Part shown: positions 33,861-45,887 of the stretch, one piece after another
Layout of the letters: every line of letters starts with the position of its first letter
Position numbering within the stretch: position 1 is the stretch's first letter
Assembly: GCA_025331125.1 (NCBI GenBank)
Contig: JAOALB010000030.1
Coordinates: 186,001-250,000, forward strand
Source of the DNA: Mycogone perniciosa
Lineage: Eukaryota > Ascomycota > Sordariomycetes > Hypocreales > Hypocreaceae
Length of the DNA: 64,000 bases
Reading direction: 5' to 3'
The notes under the pieces: generated by a model
Databases searched by the model: none
What the model was told of the DNA's origin: nothing
The model's input: only the letters and a program-made list of their open reading frames with translations
Translations under genes and position numbers: made by a program

Positions 33861-34800
33861 AAGTACGACGACTACCAATGTGGGGCTCCACCGCCTGGCA
33901 AGCTATAAAAAAAAACCTCCAGCTGCTCTCCTCAACTTTCTTTCTTCAAGCATCGCCCTCTTCAACGCTGCGTTTCCATGCTACAAACCGAGAGTCTGCG
34001 CAAGCAGCCTCTCAACACTACCTTTGCATGTGGGAAATTCGGAGAATGCTTCAAAGCAGGAAACTTCGGTTTCTTGTGCCCTTCCACCTCACCTCCTCTT
34101 TCGGGAGGAGCGTGGGCGTGAGTAAGTGGTCCGCCTGTGATGGCCTGGCGTCACCTCGACGTCTGCAACCGACATCAGAAATCTCAGGGCCTGGCGGCCG
34201 CGCGTGTATACCTCTTCGGGGCGGAAGACGCGTGTTTTGTCAGTCCAGGTTCCTATGGGAAGTCGTTGCGAAGCTTGTTGCGCGAACTTGAGTGCGATAC
34301 GCAGCGTTTGTCTCGAAAGGGACAAATTTCACGATTCCGATTATTCTGTTGAGGGCGATGCTTCACCTTTTTCTCTTCTCATGTGAGTCATGGCTAAATT
34401 TACCCTCGTTTGTGTTCAAGGATACTACTAACGATGTATTGGCACTCGCTACAACATTCTCAACTGGACAATCCAGAGCCAGTTGAATCAATGACCATTC
34501 ATTCGACGATCCTCATTGTTGACTCGGCCCGGCTTATCTTCGATTTCGCAACCGATGACTATAACCTCTATCTCGGTTTTAACGCCTGGTACCTCTTTGT
34601 TTCCTTCGATAAACACGACACCATTATGTGAGTCATACTCTGTATGCATAGCACATTGTCATCGACATCGCATGGTCTATCATTTCCTACACATGCCGAA
34701 AACGCCGGAATTCCTATTGAGTGCTTGTAGAAACAGTTGGTCTTGTGTAGTCGGTGGTCGTCCCAGTCGTAGTTCGGTCTAGTCAGAGGTAGTGAATAAT
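33861..34800 (+). other. TATA-driven transcription unit of unknown nature
   Basis: A strong TATA element (GCTATAAAAAAAAA at 33901) precedes a C/T-rich leader at 33920-33970, as in highly expressed fungal genes. The first ATG (33978) opens a 47-codon ORF with three cysteines, ending TGGGCGTGA at 34121; the GTGAGTAAG overlapping this stop could be a donor. Further on there is an intron-like stretch, donor GTGAGT at 34383, branch-site-like CTACTAAC near 34424 and acceptor ATCCAG ending at 34476. A second GTGAGTCAT lies at 34627. A 46-codon ORF starting at 34490 ends at the second donor. It could be a small-protein gene, a snoRNA or other RNA host gene, or a non-coding RNA. The GC-rich stretch 34100-34330 can form several hairpins. 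Confidence 0.35.
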
Positions 34801-35072
34801 AATGATCACAACTTCTGTTTCTGATATATCTCGAAACAGAAAATATCTCTGATTCCGTGGTGACTTTGAAAATACCTCAGGTTCGCAGTCAACGATTTAT
34901 TCCACCTGCCATTTTCCATGTCTCCCACGTGATGCTCCCAATGAAGAAAAAATCGCTGCCCCTCCATGCTTTCCTCCTGCCCCGCGCTCATCGTCTATCC
35001 CACTCATAATATCCTCCCTCAGCTTCATAACCTCAACACCAAATCCCATACACGCCCATACATATCGCCACA

Positions 35073-35360
35073 ATGTCCAATCCATCTCTCACCACGTCCT
35101 ACGCCTCCCCCTCCAGCACCCCCTTCACAATCACTAAATCCCTCTCCGCCCCATCAACCTCCTCCCCAAAGGACAAGTCCGAGTACCTCCACACGCTCCG
35201 CAACGCCGTCACCGAAACCCAAGACCAAATCAATAAGGAACTCACCGTGCGAATGGAAGAAGATAAGGCCCGCGAAGCTGCTGCTGGTGCCAAGACGACT
35301 GTAAATGAAGACAAGGAGGAGGAAAACTATGGCGAGGAGGTTCAAGAGGAAGAAGACTGA
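35073..35360 (+). CDS. gon7: EKC/KEOPS complex subunit Gon7
   Basis: A single exon of 95 residues. It starts MSNPSLTTSYASPSSTPFTI, continues with DKSEYLHTLRNAVTETQDQI, then NKELTVRMEEDKA, and ends in an acidic tail (EEENYGEEVQEEED). The short length, the SPSSTPFT start, the helix with K-x-E-Y-L-x-x-L-R and the M-E-E-D-K-A end match the fungal Gon7 family. In KEOPS (Kae1, Bud32, Cgi121, Pcc1, Gon7) it stabilises Pcc1; the complex makes the t6A37 modification of tRNAs and is linked to telomere maintenance. It converges on the vam6 gene, with about 260 bp between stop codons. The call rests on pattern recognition of a small, poorly conserved family. Confidence 0.75.
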   Translation: MSNPSLTTSYASPSSTPFTITKSLSAPSTSSPKDKSEYLHTLRNAVTETQDQINKELTVRMEEDKAREAAAGAKTTVNEDKEEENYGEEVQEEED

Positions 35361-35621
35361 ATGAGCACCATAACGCACAGGGTGAAATTTCTGGACAAGA
35401 AGCTTCCTACATTAATCCTGGTCGATATACAAAGAGCAAGCGAGTATATGTATATCATATGCACAAGGGTATTGCCACATCGTATGGGTTGCCCACAGGG
35501 GGGTCACCACAACATGGTACAATCGACCAAAACTCAACGCCACCAATGAGAGAAAAAGAGGACGACACAGGAATGCGTGCCCGAACGAGGAAAAAGAAGA
35601 AAACATGAAAGCAAGGGAAAT

Positions 35622-38600
35622 CTAAAAGCCCTTGCTCCAGCTCGGCGCTACCCGCGCACTATCCGATTTATGCCCCGTCGCCTTGTTCAAACAGCCATAA
35701 TGCACCACTGTATTATCCGTCAACACAGCCACTACGCTACCACCCATTCTCATCCCGCCTCCAAGCTTCTTGTGACAGACGACGCAATGCCGCTCATCTG
35801 TAATGGTGACATGCCGGTTGCGGCCGCCTTGTCCGCCAGGCTTATCATCGCCAAGATGTAGCCTGGCAGCGACAGATATGCCCTCTGCCTTGCGCAACCC
35901 TGCAACTATCCGGGACTCATTAACAAGGCTGTTTGCTGCCCGTATTCGGCCACGGAAGTATGCCTCGAGAGAACCAACCGGAAGGTCATCGGGAATCAAA
36001 CCAAGGGTCGATGTGGCTGGGAGTCGGGAACCATGCTTGGAGAGAAGGTCTAGAGCAGGCTCAAGGTTTGGTTTCTGGGATGAAGGAGGTTGGAGATACA
36101 GAGAGAGTAGCGTGTGATAAATAGAGGGCGTCGAATCAACCGCCTTATCCGAAGTATTTGTTGTCGTGACTTGCGACCTGTGTACCCGGTTGCAGTAGCT
36201 GGTCCGCGTTAGTTAATGTATCATCCAACAATCGGGTAGCCATCCAACATACTCTTCAGCCTTGGCATAATCCTTCATCTTGAAGACGAATATCTCTAGA
36301 GCTTGTCTGTGCTGTCCCATGTTGCTGAGCACGACAGCTTGGGCTTCGTAGAAAGCCGCATCTTTCCAAGATGTTAGTTATAGCCAACTAAGCAGCGGGC
36401 ATGTAGGGGCGGGTATCTTACCATCCTTTGGAATCAGTGCAAACGCTTTAGTGAGACTGTACACTTGCCGAGATTCCCGCAAAAACCGGACAAACTTTTC
36501 CATAAGAACATCCCAATCCTCGCCCCTGCTGGTTTTCCCCAAATTGGTGACATAAAGCTCAACTAGGCGGTTGTGGAAATCAACCGCCATGTCGTCAAGT
36601 TCATTGATGATATGTTCTAGGTACTGCCCTTCCAGTTTTGTATCCAGATCTCGAAGGAAAGGCACCACTCTATCCCGCGGTAGTGTTTCCGCATTTTCTG
36701 TATCCCCAACAAAAATTTCCATTGCATATTCCGGACTGACCTTAAGAGTCCATGCTGCATGCTCAAGGATGAGGTCGATTTCCGAGGGTGGAAGGCTCTG
36801 CAGGTATTGAATAGTACGATCTGGGCCGTGTAAACTCCGGGCAGCTTCATCCGGCTTCGGGGCGGCACCGAATCTGTGCAACAGCTCCAACGCTGACTTG
36901 TGCAGCTTCTTGCCGTAAAAGAAGTCAACCAACTCCGTGTAGCGGTTGTGCTCCAGGAGTTTCTCATTGACAACATCCGGGTCACAAAAGTTGGGGATAC
37001 GGAACAGCGACCCGGCCAACGACGGCTGCGAGAACATGTAGGCCCGGAATAGAGTCGTATCAACCAAGCGGAATGTCTCGCGCAGCTTCTCCTCTAGTTG
37101 CTTCTCTGAATCGTCTTGTGTCGTCTTCAGAAACCTCTCTGCTGCCTCCTCTGTGGAGTTGGGTTGATCTGTCCGCGGCTTCAATTTACCCGTGACCGGA
37201 TCGATGACTCGTTGAAGACGTGCTCGAGTGCCGGCAAGGTAACTGTTCAGTTCCAGAACAGCCTTGGTCAATTCCTTCCCTTCAAGAGGCTTGTCCTCGG
37301 CGGCTGACGTCTCTTTGTCCTTGTCTGAGTCTTCGGCATCCCCGTCCCTCTTCGAGATGATGGATGCTGTGTCCGCGGCCAGCCTCCTCTGGGAACCCAT
37401 CCAAAGCTTCGCAAATCCGCCAACATTTTGTGGCTCTGCAGCATCCACAACAACCTCCTCTGGGCTGCTAGATCTCGTCCCGTTTGTCTTCTTTGTAGGA
37501 CTTTCCGCATTCTCTTCTTTCTCCTCATAATTTGCCCATCTAGATAATTCCCCTGCAATTTGGCGAGGGTATAGCCTAAGGACTCTCTCGGGTGGTGCAT
37601 GGACATCATCCTCGTTCATCAAGTCCATCGATTTTCGATATTTCTTCTGTTTAAATAGCATCTCCGCCTTCAGCATCTTGACTTCTCGGAGTGTCTCGGT
37701 CTTGTTCTTCAGCAGGGCATCTTCAAGCATATTGAGAATGCTGATAGCCTCATCAAACCTGCTAACCTCAACAAGCTCGTCAATTTGGGAGTCGTAATCG
37801 GTCGCTCCCATCTTCCACACACACCGCTCACTTGAGATGTGGAATCCCTTACCAGCATGGGCAAGGCTGACTGTGGGCGGCGGAAAGTGTAGCTGAGCGG
37901 CACCCGGGAGCGAAATAGTCTGCAGCAGAGATAATGTGTCTGGGTTTCGGACCTCGAGAGAACCTTTCGATGGTGGTTGCAGGGCCACAATGTAAGGATA
38001 TGAGTATCCTACAGACTCTGGCGCAGACTGCCACGGTATTTGTCTTCTCTCCAGAGCATTTCCCTCGTCGTTGATGAACATGGTGTTGATGTCTTTGGCG
38101 AGCAGCATCTCCCCATCAGACAACTTAGTGGCCAGAGGTTTGGGAATGTAGCTTCCCAGGCCCATATACCCCATTCCAGCGCTGCTTACCGCACCGAAAC
38201 GACTGCCCTGGCCAGATGCTCCAACCGCGCCAGGACTCACAATGTCTTCCACCTCTTGCGTCAAAGCATCGACCATGACGTAGCCCCCGTTCATACCACA
38301 CACCAGCTTTGTCGCATTTGCCCATGTTACCGATCGAATTGACTCCGCCAGGACTATTTCGGCAACACTGTCACCAAGCTCGCTTTCATGCCAACTCCAT
38401 AGCAGCAGCCGCCGCTTTACTGCAACAGCCAGCCGACTGATAATTTCAGGGATGCCAGAGTCTGGGTCCTTGACGATATTCGACGTGACGGCAAAGCAAG
38501 AAGCATTCTTCGTTCGGGAGAGGGTCTCAATGAGGTCGTAGGTTTGCAGGTCATGAAGCGATACGTGGTAGTTGGAGAGAGACACAATCGTGTTGGCCTC

Positions 38601-38980
38601 CTTGATGATGGCCAGTTGCTCTATCGCTCTGGTAGAGAACCTGTCTACCTCGCGCAGCAAGTCTGTCGGTTTATTCGACGTCTGTGAGGGGGAATAGTCG
38701 CCATTTCGTGGAGGCGTCGCATTCGCCATGCGGCCAGGAGAAGAAGGGCCATTGGTCGAAGGAAGCTCGTTCAGGCGGTAGACCCGAAGGGAGCCACTGT
38801 TGAGTCCGACAAGAATGCGGTCACCTAGAAGCTCCTGTTAGTTACAACGCCCCCCGATACCTTCAATCGGATCATCTGCGAGATAAACGAGTACCTACCA
38901 TAGGCGAGGATGGTCTCAATCTTGGACTTGTCCCGCTGTCGGAGCTCTATGATCGGGCGGGCAGTAAACGCGGAGAGCAT
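35622..38980 (-). CDS. vam6: HOPS tethering complex subunit Vam6/Vps39
   Basis: Exons 38980-38899, 38824-36422, 36361-36253, 36198-35622; about 1056 residues, normal for the family. Exon 1 gives MLSAFTARPIIELRQRDKSK, the usual start. A CNH domain fills the N-terminal third (IETILAYGDRILVGLNSGSL, then WANATKLVCGMNGGYVMVDA). Helical repeats (Vps39_1 and clathrin-heavy-chain-type) follow in the middle. The C-terminus is the Vps39_2 zinc-binding region: GSLEAYFRGRIRAANSL, then RHCVVCHKKLGGGMRM and VVHYGCLNK. Vam6 sits at one end of HOPS, binds the Rab7 homologue Ypt7 and tethers membranes for fusion at the vacuole; it also takes part in vacuole-mitochondria contacts. The second-to-last junction gives Asp-Tyr-Cys-Asn in the conserved EYCN position. 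Confidence 0.93.
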
Positions 38981-39585
38981 GGCGCCGGCCAGCTCGAAGC
39001 CGATGTGGTTATCTTGAGGAGACGGTCATCAGATTGCTGCTGGTTCAATCGGATTCTAGTGTCTCCAAGAGAGAGCCAGCGCAGCTTGTAGAAGCAAAGG
39101 CGATTGTCGTGTGGTGTGTGTACTTGAGAAGAGCTCTAGGCGTCAGGTGCCACTATTGCGGTCTGTCTGTACCTTACGGACCCCAACAACCGACGACGTC
39201 AATCGGCATGCATGAAGCTCGGCATTGTACACAGTGTTACAGTGCGCATCCACACCGTCTCTTTAATTGATACCTACAGGTGCTCCCTTGTTCTTCTCGA
39301 TATTTTCCAATAGAATATCTACCAACATAAATTACTCCTACTCGTACGACAAGGTAGTAAGGTGGTAGGAACACAAATTTGCGAGGTTAGCCATTCTGCT
39401 CGCAGCTCAAATAAAATTGCATGGACGCCATACGCAGAAGCCCTCTAAGAAGCCCAACTCCGAAAACCCGATAAGTTCATTGTCATACCCGACAAGCAGA
39501 GCATCCAAACTTCATTCATTCTGTACTTCGTACCGAGTACATGAATCCATTCTATAACATACCCCCCAGTATTATTACCCCGGTG
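38981..39585. other. intergenic between vam6 and the phosphate transporter gene
   Basis: Promoter and leader of vam6 and the 3' flank of the phosphate transporter gene, both on the minus strand. Contains a TACTTCGTACCGAGTAC stretch at 39522, a variant of the dispersed motif. No gene. Confidence 0.5.
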
Positions 39586-42309
39586 CTAGTCTAAACCTGC
39601 AACCTCCATGATGCCATACCCAAGAGTCACGACCACCACCAAGGTGATTAAACTGCTTGGCACGCCTCTGCTGATGAAATGCTTCACCCGCAAGTATCGC
39701 TGGCCAGTGGGATCTTCCTTCATAATCGCAGCTAAGAGATGTCAGCTTCCAAGTCTGGCGCCATGTCGTGAAGGTCAACTTACTCATATTGGGGAATCCA
39801 CTGGTAGGCAGGCCCATTGCGGCACTGCACATCAAAACACCGCCCATAACCAGTAGGTTAGGGTGTGGTTGATCCATAGCAACACCAACATCGTACACAA
39901 GAGGAAGAAAGATGAGTGCTGCGACCGTGTGGCTGATGAAAGTCGCAACCACCAGAATCAGCGTGGAAAACACGACCAGAACGGTGTAGAGGCTCAATCC
40001 CTCAACCCCGTCCGAAACGAGCTTGGCGACAGTATGTAGGAGGCCGGAAGACCTAACAGCCTTGCCCAGCGACAGGCCTCCAGCGGCCAATATGATGATG
40101 GTCCAAGGAAAGTTGTTGAAGTCTTCTTTGGTGAGAATGCCGATGCCAAAGAACAGGACAATAGGAATAATCGCAACGACACCCATATCACCAAATATAG
40201 ACTCCAGTTTGTGGCTTGCACACCATAGCACAATCGTAATGACGGTCACGATGGACACGAACCACTGGACTCCGGTAAACCTTTCCTTCAGGGGGCGGAT
40301 TGGGGCGATAGCTGTACCCTTGCCGGGCTGGAATGTCACCAGAAGCAGAAGCCAAATCAGGAAGATCGAGACCGCTCCGACAGGAATAACAATGAAGAAC
40401 CATTGCAACCAGGTTGGCTCTGGCTTCATGATACCCATGGCTACGACATTCTGTGGTGATGCAATCGGCGACAACATGCCGCCAATGTTTGAGGCCAGGG
40501 CGATGCCAATGATGACAGCCTTGGACATGCTGGAATCGGACGGCAGAGTTCGTAACATGGGCTGTGTACCAAGTCAGCTTTGGTTACAGAACGGGTAGAT
40601 GATGATATTGAAGCATACCTCAATGATGGAAAAGCAAAGAACAGGAGCAGCGACATTGCTGATAAGCATTGACGCAAATGCAGCCACAAACATGTTGGCA
40701 ATCAACACAGTCTTGGGTTGGGTGCCGGCCTTGCTCAGAACCAGCGTCGCGAGGCGCTTATCAATCTTGCATTTCGACAGAGCTGCGGCTAGGGTGAAAC
40801 CACCAAGCAGAAGCATGATGACGGGAGACCACATAGCAGCGAAAATGGCCGTAGTAGCTTCCTTGGAATTGAGACGCTTGTGAGGCTTGGTGGGATCTTC
40901 CTCACGAACAACCCTGAGAACAACGGATAGGAAAGGGATAAGGAGCGAAGTCACGAATAGTGGGATAGACTAAGGCACAATAGTTAGATACATCAAGTTA
41001 GCTATTACCGTAGGAAGGCAACATACCTCGGTGGCCCAGAGCAAGCTGACAAAAACCAGGAGCGCCAGACAGTTTTGTTGCTCGGGCTTTCGCAATATCG
41101 GGATAAATAGGAGGAGCAAGAAAATCACGATAGAGATGATTAGTGTCAACATGCTTGTGTTTGACAGCCAGGAGGGCAATATGATTCTTCCCAGGGGCGT
41201 GGATATTTTCTTGTCCGTAGGTTTAGTCTCATCATCGCCTTGCAGCCTCTTTGGCGCGACACTTGAATCCTGGCCAAGCAGTGTCTGTCCAAACCTGGCT
41301 GCTTCAGCCCTGCGTTCGATGCCGATGAGGTCTCGCCACACGGTGTTGCGCTCCCACACAACGTGCTCTCGAAGGTGAGATCGCAAATCCTTCTTGGCAA
41401 GCTCTTCATCGCCACCAGTGACACACTCACAATACGCGGCCTCCATCTTGGCAATGTTCTCATCAATAATCTTCTTCGTCTCGTCTTTGAAGGGATAGGC
41501 CGAGTCGACATGGGTACGGATGTAGGACGACCGGAGCTCCTTATCCAAGATTTTATCAAACTTTTTCAAAACTTTGCTGAAACCAGTCTTGTTAAGCTGA
41601 ACGTAAGACTTGAGCTCGCAGAGCTGGACGTAGAGGCCAATGATGCGCTTCTTCAGCATAATGGCAGATGAGTACAGCGCCGAGCCGAAAATGATGGACT
41701 GCTCGCCAAAGTCGTCAACGGTGGTGCTGTATCTCCTACCGGAGTGGCCAAAATCCGAAGATGCGGTCATATCTGGGATGCTGCTGACAGTCCTCCTCCT
41801 GGCAAACTTCCCCTTCGCGTGTCTCGTCAACCCCGTGGTCTCGTCATCGTCGCTTGCGCTGTCGTCGTCGTCCGAGCCCTGACTACGTAAGCTCGTCGTT
41901 CGGGCATGTGTGCTCTGGGATTCGGATCGAACGGGGCGCAGCGTAGTTGATCCATCAAAGGTGGAATCGCCTTCTCCGATATCACGCAGGAGTTGATTGA
42001 CCTCGTCAAGCAGCTCTCCCTCCTTGGCGACGTAGAAGGAGCATATTTTCTCCAATTCGACGCCGAGGGACCTGCTGAAGACCTCTTCCGGCTCCTCATT
42101 GGAGATGAGGGGCCGGGACTCGGCGTCACCGGCTCGGGCTTGGTATGCGGCCTTTTCGAGTTGATAGATGCTGCGAAATGGGAGGATCAGTCATTGAATT
42201 GGCCATCTACCATTCCCCAGACTTACAGTTTCTTGAGGTTGCTGTAGGCGATGTAGTGGCTGCTCCAGTCCGGAACAGCATTGAACTGGATGCTGTGGGA
42301 GAACTTCAT
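39586..42309 (-). CDS. SPX-domain low-affinity phosphate transporter (Pho87/Pho90/Pho91 type)
   Basis: Exons 42309-42227, 42170-41027, 40969-40619, 40561-39784, 39731-39586; about 833 residues. The N-terminus MKFSHSIQFNAVPDWSSHYI is the start of an SPX domain, which senses inositol pyrophosphates; it extends to about residue 280 with an acidic Ser-rich insert. The C-terminal half is a divalent-anion/Na+ symporter (SLC13-like) domain with about 11 membrane helices, for example TLIISIVIFLLLLFIPIL, and SNVAAPVLCFSIIE, plus ASNIGGMLSPIASPQNVVA. It ends with EDPTGQRYLRVKHF and RGVPSS. Whether it acts at the plasma membrane (Pho87/90) or the vacuole (Pho91) cannot be told from sequence. A CACGTG box, the Pho4/NUC-1 core, lies at 43207, about 900 bp upstream. 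An upstream in-frame extension to 42660 is open, but the SPX start fixes the ATG at 42309. Confidence 0.93.
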
Positions 42310-43244
42310 CTCGTCTTTTGTCTCCAACCACTCCCGCTTGCGCGCTCTTTTTTCCTGTCGCCGACGCTCTCGGTCTTCAGCAGCCTTTCTCGCGGCAATG
42401 TCACGATAGTCGGCGAGTTCGTATGCCTCTTCTTGTCCCAGCGGGACGGGGCGAGAAGGTGTTGGAGGAGTCGGGCGGCCGGTAGTATTTGTGGGTACGG
42501 CTGCTGATGCTGCTATTGAGCTCCCTCCTCGCTCGCAACCGCCAGTCAAGTGTGGATTATCGTCACCAGAGCGAGCTGTAGGACCTGCACCAGGCACAGA
42601 GGAGGAGGGACTATCCGGACGAGCTAGAGACCGAATGGTGGCAAACTGGGGGGCTCTCAAGGCAAAGGCAACTCTCGACAGTATAGGAGGGCCATTGAGT
42701 GTGTTGGCAGACTGTTCCGCTGCCCAGCTTCTTTGTCCTGCTTTGCTGACACTTACTTTGCTAACTAGACCAGTCCGTCGTCTAAAAAAAACCTTGGCCC
42801 TGCCTGTAGACTAGCTAGCAGTGGGTTGTGATCAAAGGTGCCACAGTGGAGGATGGTGCTCCGTAATGGAGTGTGAATGAGTTGAGGTGTGGTATCAAAT
42901 CGATATCGGCGTCGTCTGACTGGCTGTGACACCGTCTAGTCTCTGAATGTGGGCCCCACATGAACATGTGACCTGCAGTGCCTAGGACTCGTAAGCCGAG
43001 AGCCTGCCAAACCGCCTAAAAGCTGTTCACTGAAGGCTGCTTCCACCCGTTGTAGGCTCGTCGGTATGGCGTCTAGAAGGCGGTGCAGATGACAGGTCCT
43101 CGAGACCTCCTTGCATAACCCAGCGAATCGGCTTGGGCAAGGAGAGACATTTAGGCGGCAGGTCATGCATTTCCCCTGGAGATCCATTTGCCGCGTCTCA
43201 ATCTTCCACGTGTGGGAATTGTCTATGATTATTGGCCAGTATCT
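42310..43244. other. intergenic, upstream of the phosphate transporter
   Basis: Leader/promoter of the SPX transporter. The open frame back to 42660 is Pro/Ser-rich and probably 5' leader. CACGTG at 43207-43212 could be a phosphate-response (NUC-1/Pho4) site. No gene. Confidence 0.45.
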
Positions 43245-45860
43245 CTAGACTCGAACGTCAGACTGCTGATTTACAACAATTTCTATCCCAGCATCTGCTG
43301 CGGTGCATTCCCTCTGTATGGTTCTCTCCTCTCGCCTTCTCTCCACCAGTTCCTCGTGACGCTCCTCATCAATCACACATGCCGCCCCCAACCACGAGGA
43401 TCGCGTCTGCCTTGCGGGCGGTGCGCAGCCTATGTGTGATGGCGATGACTGTTGTCCCCTTGGCAGCATGTTCCAAGCCTTCTTGGTGCTTTCGTCGAGC
43501 AGTAGCAATCATGGCTTCTCAACCAGGTGGGAGCCATTAGGGCCGCATGACAAGATAGTATCGGAATGTTCGCCAGTCAGCATGCTTCCTCAATCTCGGC
43601 ATCAGAAGCTTCATGGCCTGGCCAGATGTGGCGCCGAGTGTGCAGTCCTGCGGCACAACAACAGTGTCATTGCGGAACTCTATGCTCTCACGAGCACAAA
43701 TGTCTACACCACCAGTCTCGGCAACTCTGTTCACTGGTCGATATCCACGGAACAAAGGTCCTGATCGTCGACTTGCCGGCTCCTGAGGCGCCCCAAGACC
43801 TACGAACTGGTCAGCTGGTATTGTAAACGAAATTCTTCTTAATATCTGAATATGAGGTCGCCTTGGTTCGCCCCCGTACCCCATTTCGGCGTTGCATCAG
43901 GTGCAGCTTGGACATCCGTCTCCTTAGTGTCCAAGCGCTCCATAGAATCTAGGTCGATCAGACTCAGGATTCTCGAGGCTGTCGCCTTTGCTCGTGTGAC
44001 CTCTGGGACAGCGTATGTAAACATCTGTCTACAGAGCCAAGCACTCACAAACATGGTCACAAGGATGATAAAGAACTGGGTCTGGCTGGTTCATCATTGG
44101 TGATCCTGGTTGAACTCCACCAATACGCAAACGCGTAGATCTAGGGAGCGTTAAGGGCTTAACGGTGGATCTCTTGGATGAAGATACTGTCTTGAGAGAG
44201 TCGACAGCTTCAGCCGTGATTCCCAGGGGTTGTCATATGTGCAGGCGTTCTTTCGGGGACTGGCAGCTGAGTGCACGAATCTTATATAGAAGCATCTCCG
44301 TTACGAGGGAAATCCGGACCAGTTTCCAGTATGCGCAGGGAGTCCAACATCTACAGGTATGAAGAACAAGCCGAAGAACCTGCCCGCCCACGGGAGTTGA
44401 CTCAGCGGGTTGCAAGCACTCACTTTCGGACGATGCTGCTGAAGATAACTCCAGCAGATGTAAAGGTGGTACCGACGATGACGGCCGAGATAATGGCAAT
44501 GACGAGAGCCATTGATGCGACCTGGTCATACCGCCAATACTTTCGAGGATTCTCCGGAAAGATTTGATTGTAATGAGTGGCGTATTGACGTCCCCATTGC
44601 CGGCGTCTAGGGAGCCTTCTATCTGACTCTTGAACTGGCTGTCCCACCCTATTCTTCAAGGCCTTCCACTCTGCTTCGGAGTCCCTCTGCGACGAAATCA
44701 ATCTGTGTCACCCCTGGTGGTGCTTGTCATGGATGGTATGTCGTCATGATCCTCCAAGACCAGCTTTTGCAAACGAGCCATGCTAGCATAGGAGTTGTTG
44801 AAAGCCATGAGCTCGATATGGGTGCCCTGCTCGATGATGTCTCTATCATCATCCATGACGATGATATTCCCGGCATTCTTGGGGTAGAAACGCGATGGGC
44901 AATGGCAATGATGGTGCGACCCTTGGCAATAGCTTCCATGGCCATCTCAATGCATTGCTCATTCGCCGAGTCCAAGGACACTGTAGCCTCGTCAACGGTA
45001 AGGATCTTGGACTCGAGCGAGGGCAAACCGCTGTTGTTGCCACCCGCTGACGAGCTTTCTTCCTGTACCTAAGGCGGTTCTGCTGTGGTTTCCAGAAGCG
45101 AGGGCTCCTGTTGAACCAAGCTCATGAAGCTTCTCAAATTATTCACATTCAGATCCCGCAGCTCGTGAACGTCTAGAGTCACAGTTCGTTCGCTTTGGTC
45201 GTAAATCCTAGCCGTGAGATCCGCAATCGTTACCGCTTCTGGACACACCAACTAGTGCAACGCTTTGCCTGCTGGACAGTCAAAGGACACCTTCACGAGT
45301 CCAGGCTCATTAGGGCGGGAAGCAATTAGACGCCACAGAACGACACGAAACCTACAATAGAGATTGGCGGTTTTCGGTCTACATCGGAACGGAAATCGAT
45401 GATGGTCGGAGTTTCGATATCTTCCCTTAGTTTCTGGCACGACCTGGACATCCACATTGAGTCGAGACGCGATCTTGCCAGCCTGGCGCTTGTAATCAAA
45501 AGTGGCATCCTGGAGGAGCTGGAAGGAGCTGAAGAGGTGGGTGACTGATTCTAAAATACGAATGACGCATGCGAGCAAGCAAGCTTCAATGGTAAAGCTC
45601 GGCCTTTGTCGATGGTCCCGTGCTGACCCGTCTCCTGTCTGGAGTTGTAGTACGGAGTACTCCGTACATGGTGTCTTGTTGTTGTCTCCATTTCCTAGCA
45701 TCACCGACTGGGTATTCCCCATTGTATTAACTATGGACCCTGGGGACAGGTCAGGCCAGCAAGGGTAAGGGCCAAGCCTTTGCCAGCATTGCAAGGTGGG
45801 TAGACATGCGGACGGACTAGACTCGAATTGTTCGCGCAACCCGATGATACCCATCAAGTA
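43245..45860 (-). pseudogene. decayed ABCB/MDR-type full ABC transporter
   Basis: Recognisable in order on the minus strand, but never in one frame. End of TMD1 at about 45850-45300. NBD1 at 45250-44730: LNVNNLRSFMSLVQQEPS (Q-loop), a signature VSGWQQQRFALARV in another frame, then ILTVDEATVSLDSANEQ (Walker B/D-loop) and TIIAIAHRVST (H-loop). TMD2 pieces at 44700-43900. NBD2 at 43880-43245: Walker A reads ASGAGKSTI only after a frame change at about 43785; VVPQDCTL follows, then LLLLDES and, again out of frame, GTTVIAITHRLRTARKADAI, ending in a stop. Around 50 residues between the NBD1 Q-loop and signature are missing, and the 5' part of TMD1 is absent. The whole relic is 2.6 kb where an intact gene needs about 3.8 kb. 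It neighbours a siderophore transporter, so a former siderophore or drug exporter is possible. Confidence 0.88.
45650..45667. repeat. perfect 18-bp palindrome GTACGGAGTACTCCGTAC
   Basis: The sequence equals its own reverse complement and contains two overlapping copies of the dispersed 9-mer, one on each strand (45651 and 45658). It lies inside the decayed ABC transporter, consistent with insertion or generation after the gene died. Confidence 0.9.
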
Positions 45861-45887
45861 CCGTTAAGTCATACTGATGTGGTTTTC

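Noticed and set aside
33878..34291. 137-codon ORF spanning the TATA box region
   Set aside because: It begins upstream of the TATA element and runs through the likely leader, so it cannot be the product of that promoter.
42310..42660. N-terminal extension of the SPX transporter frame
   Set aside because: SPX domains begin at MKFSHSIQF; the extension is Pro/Ser-rich and probably untranslated leader.
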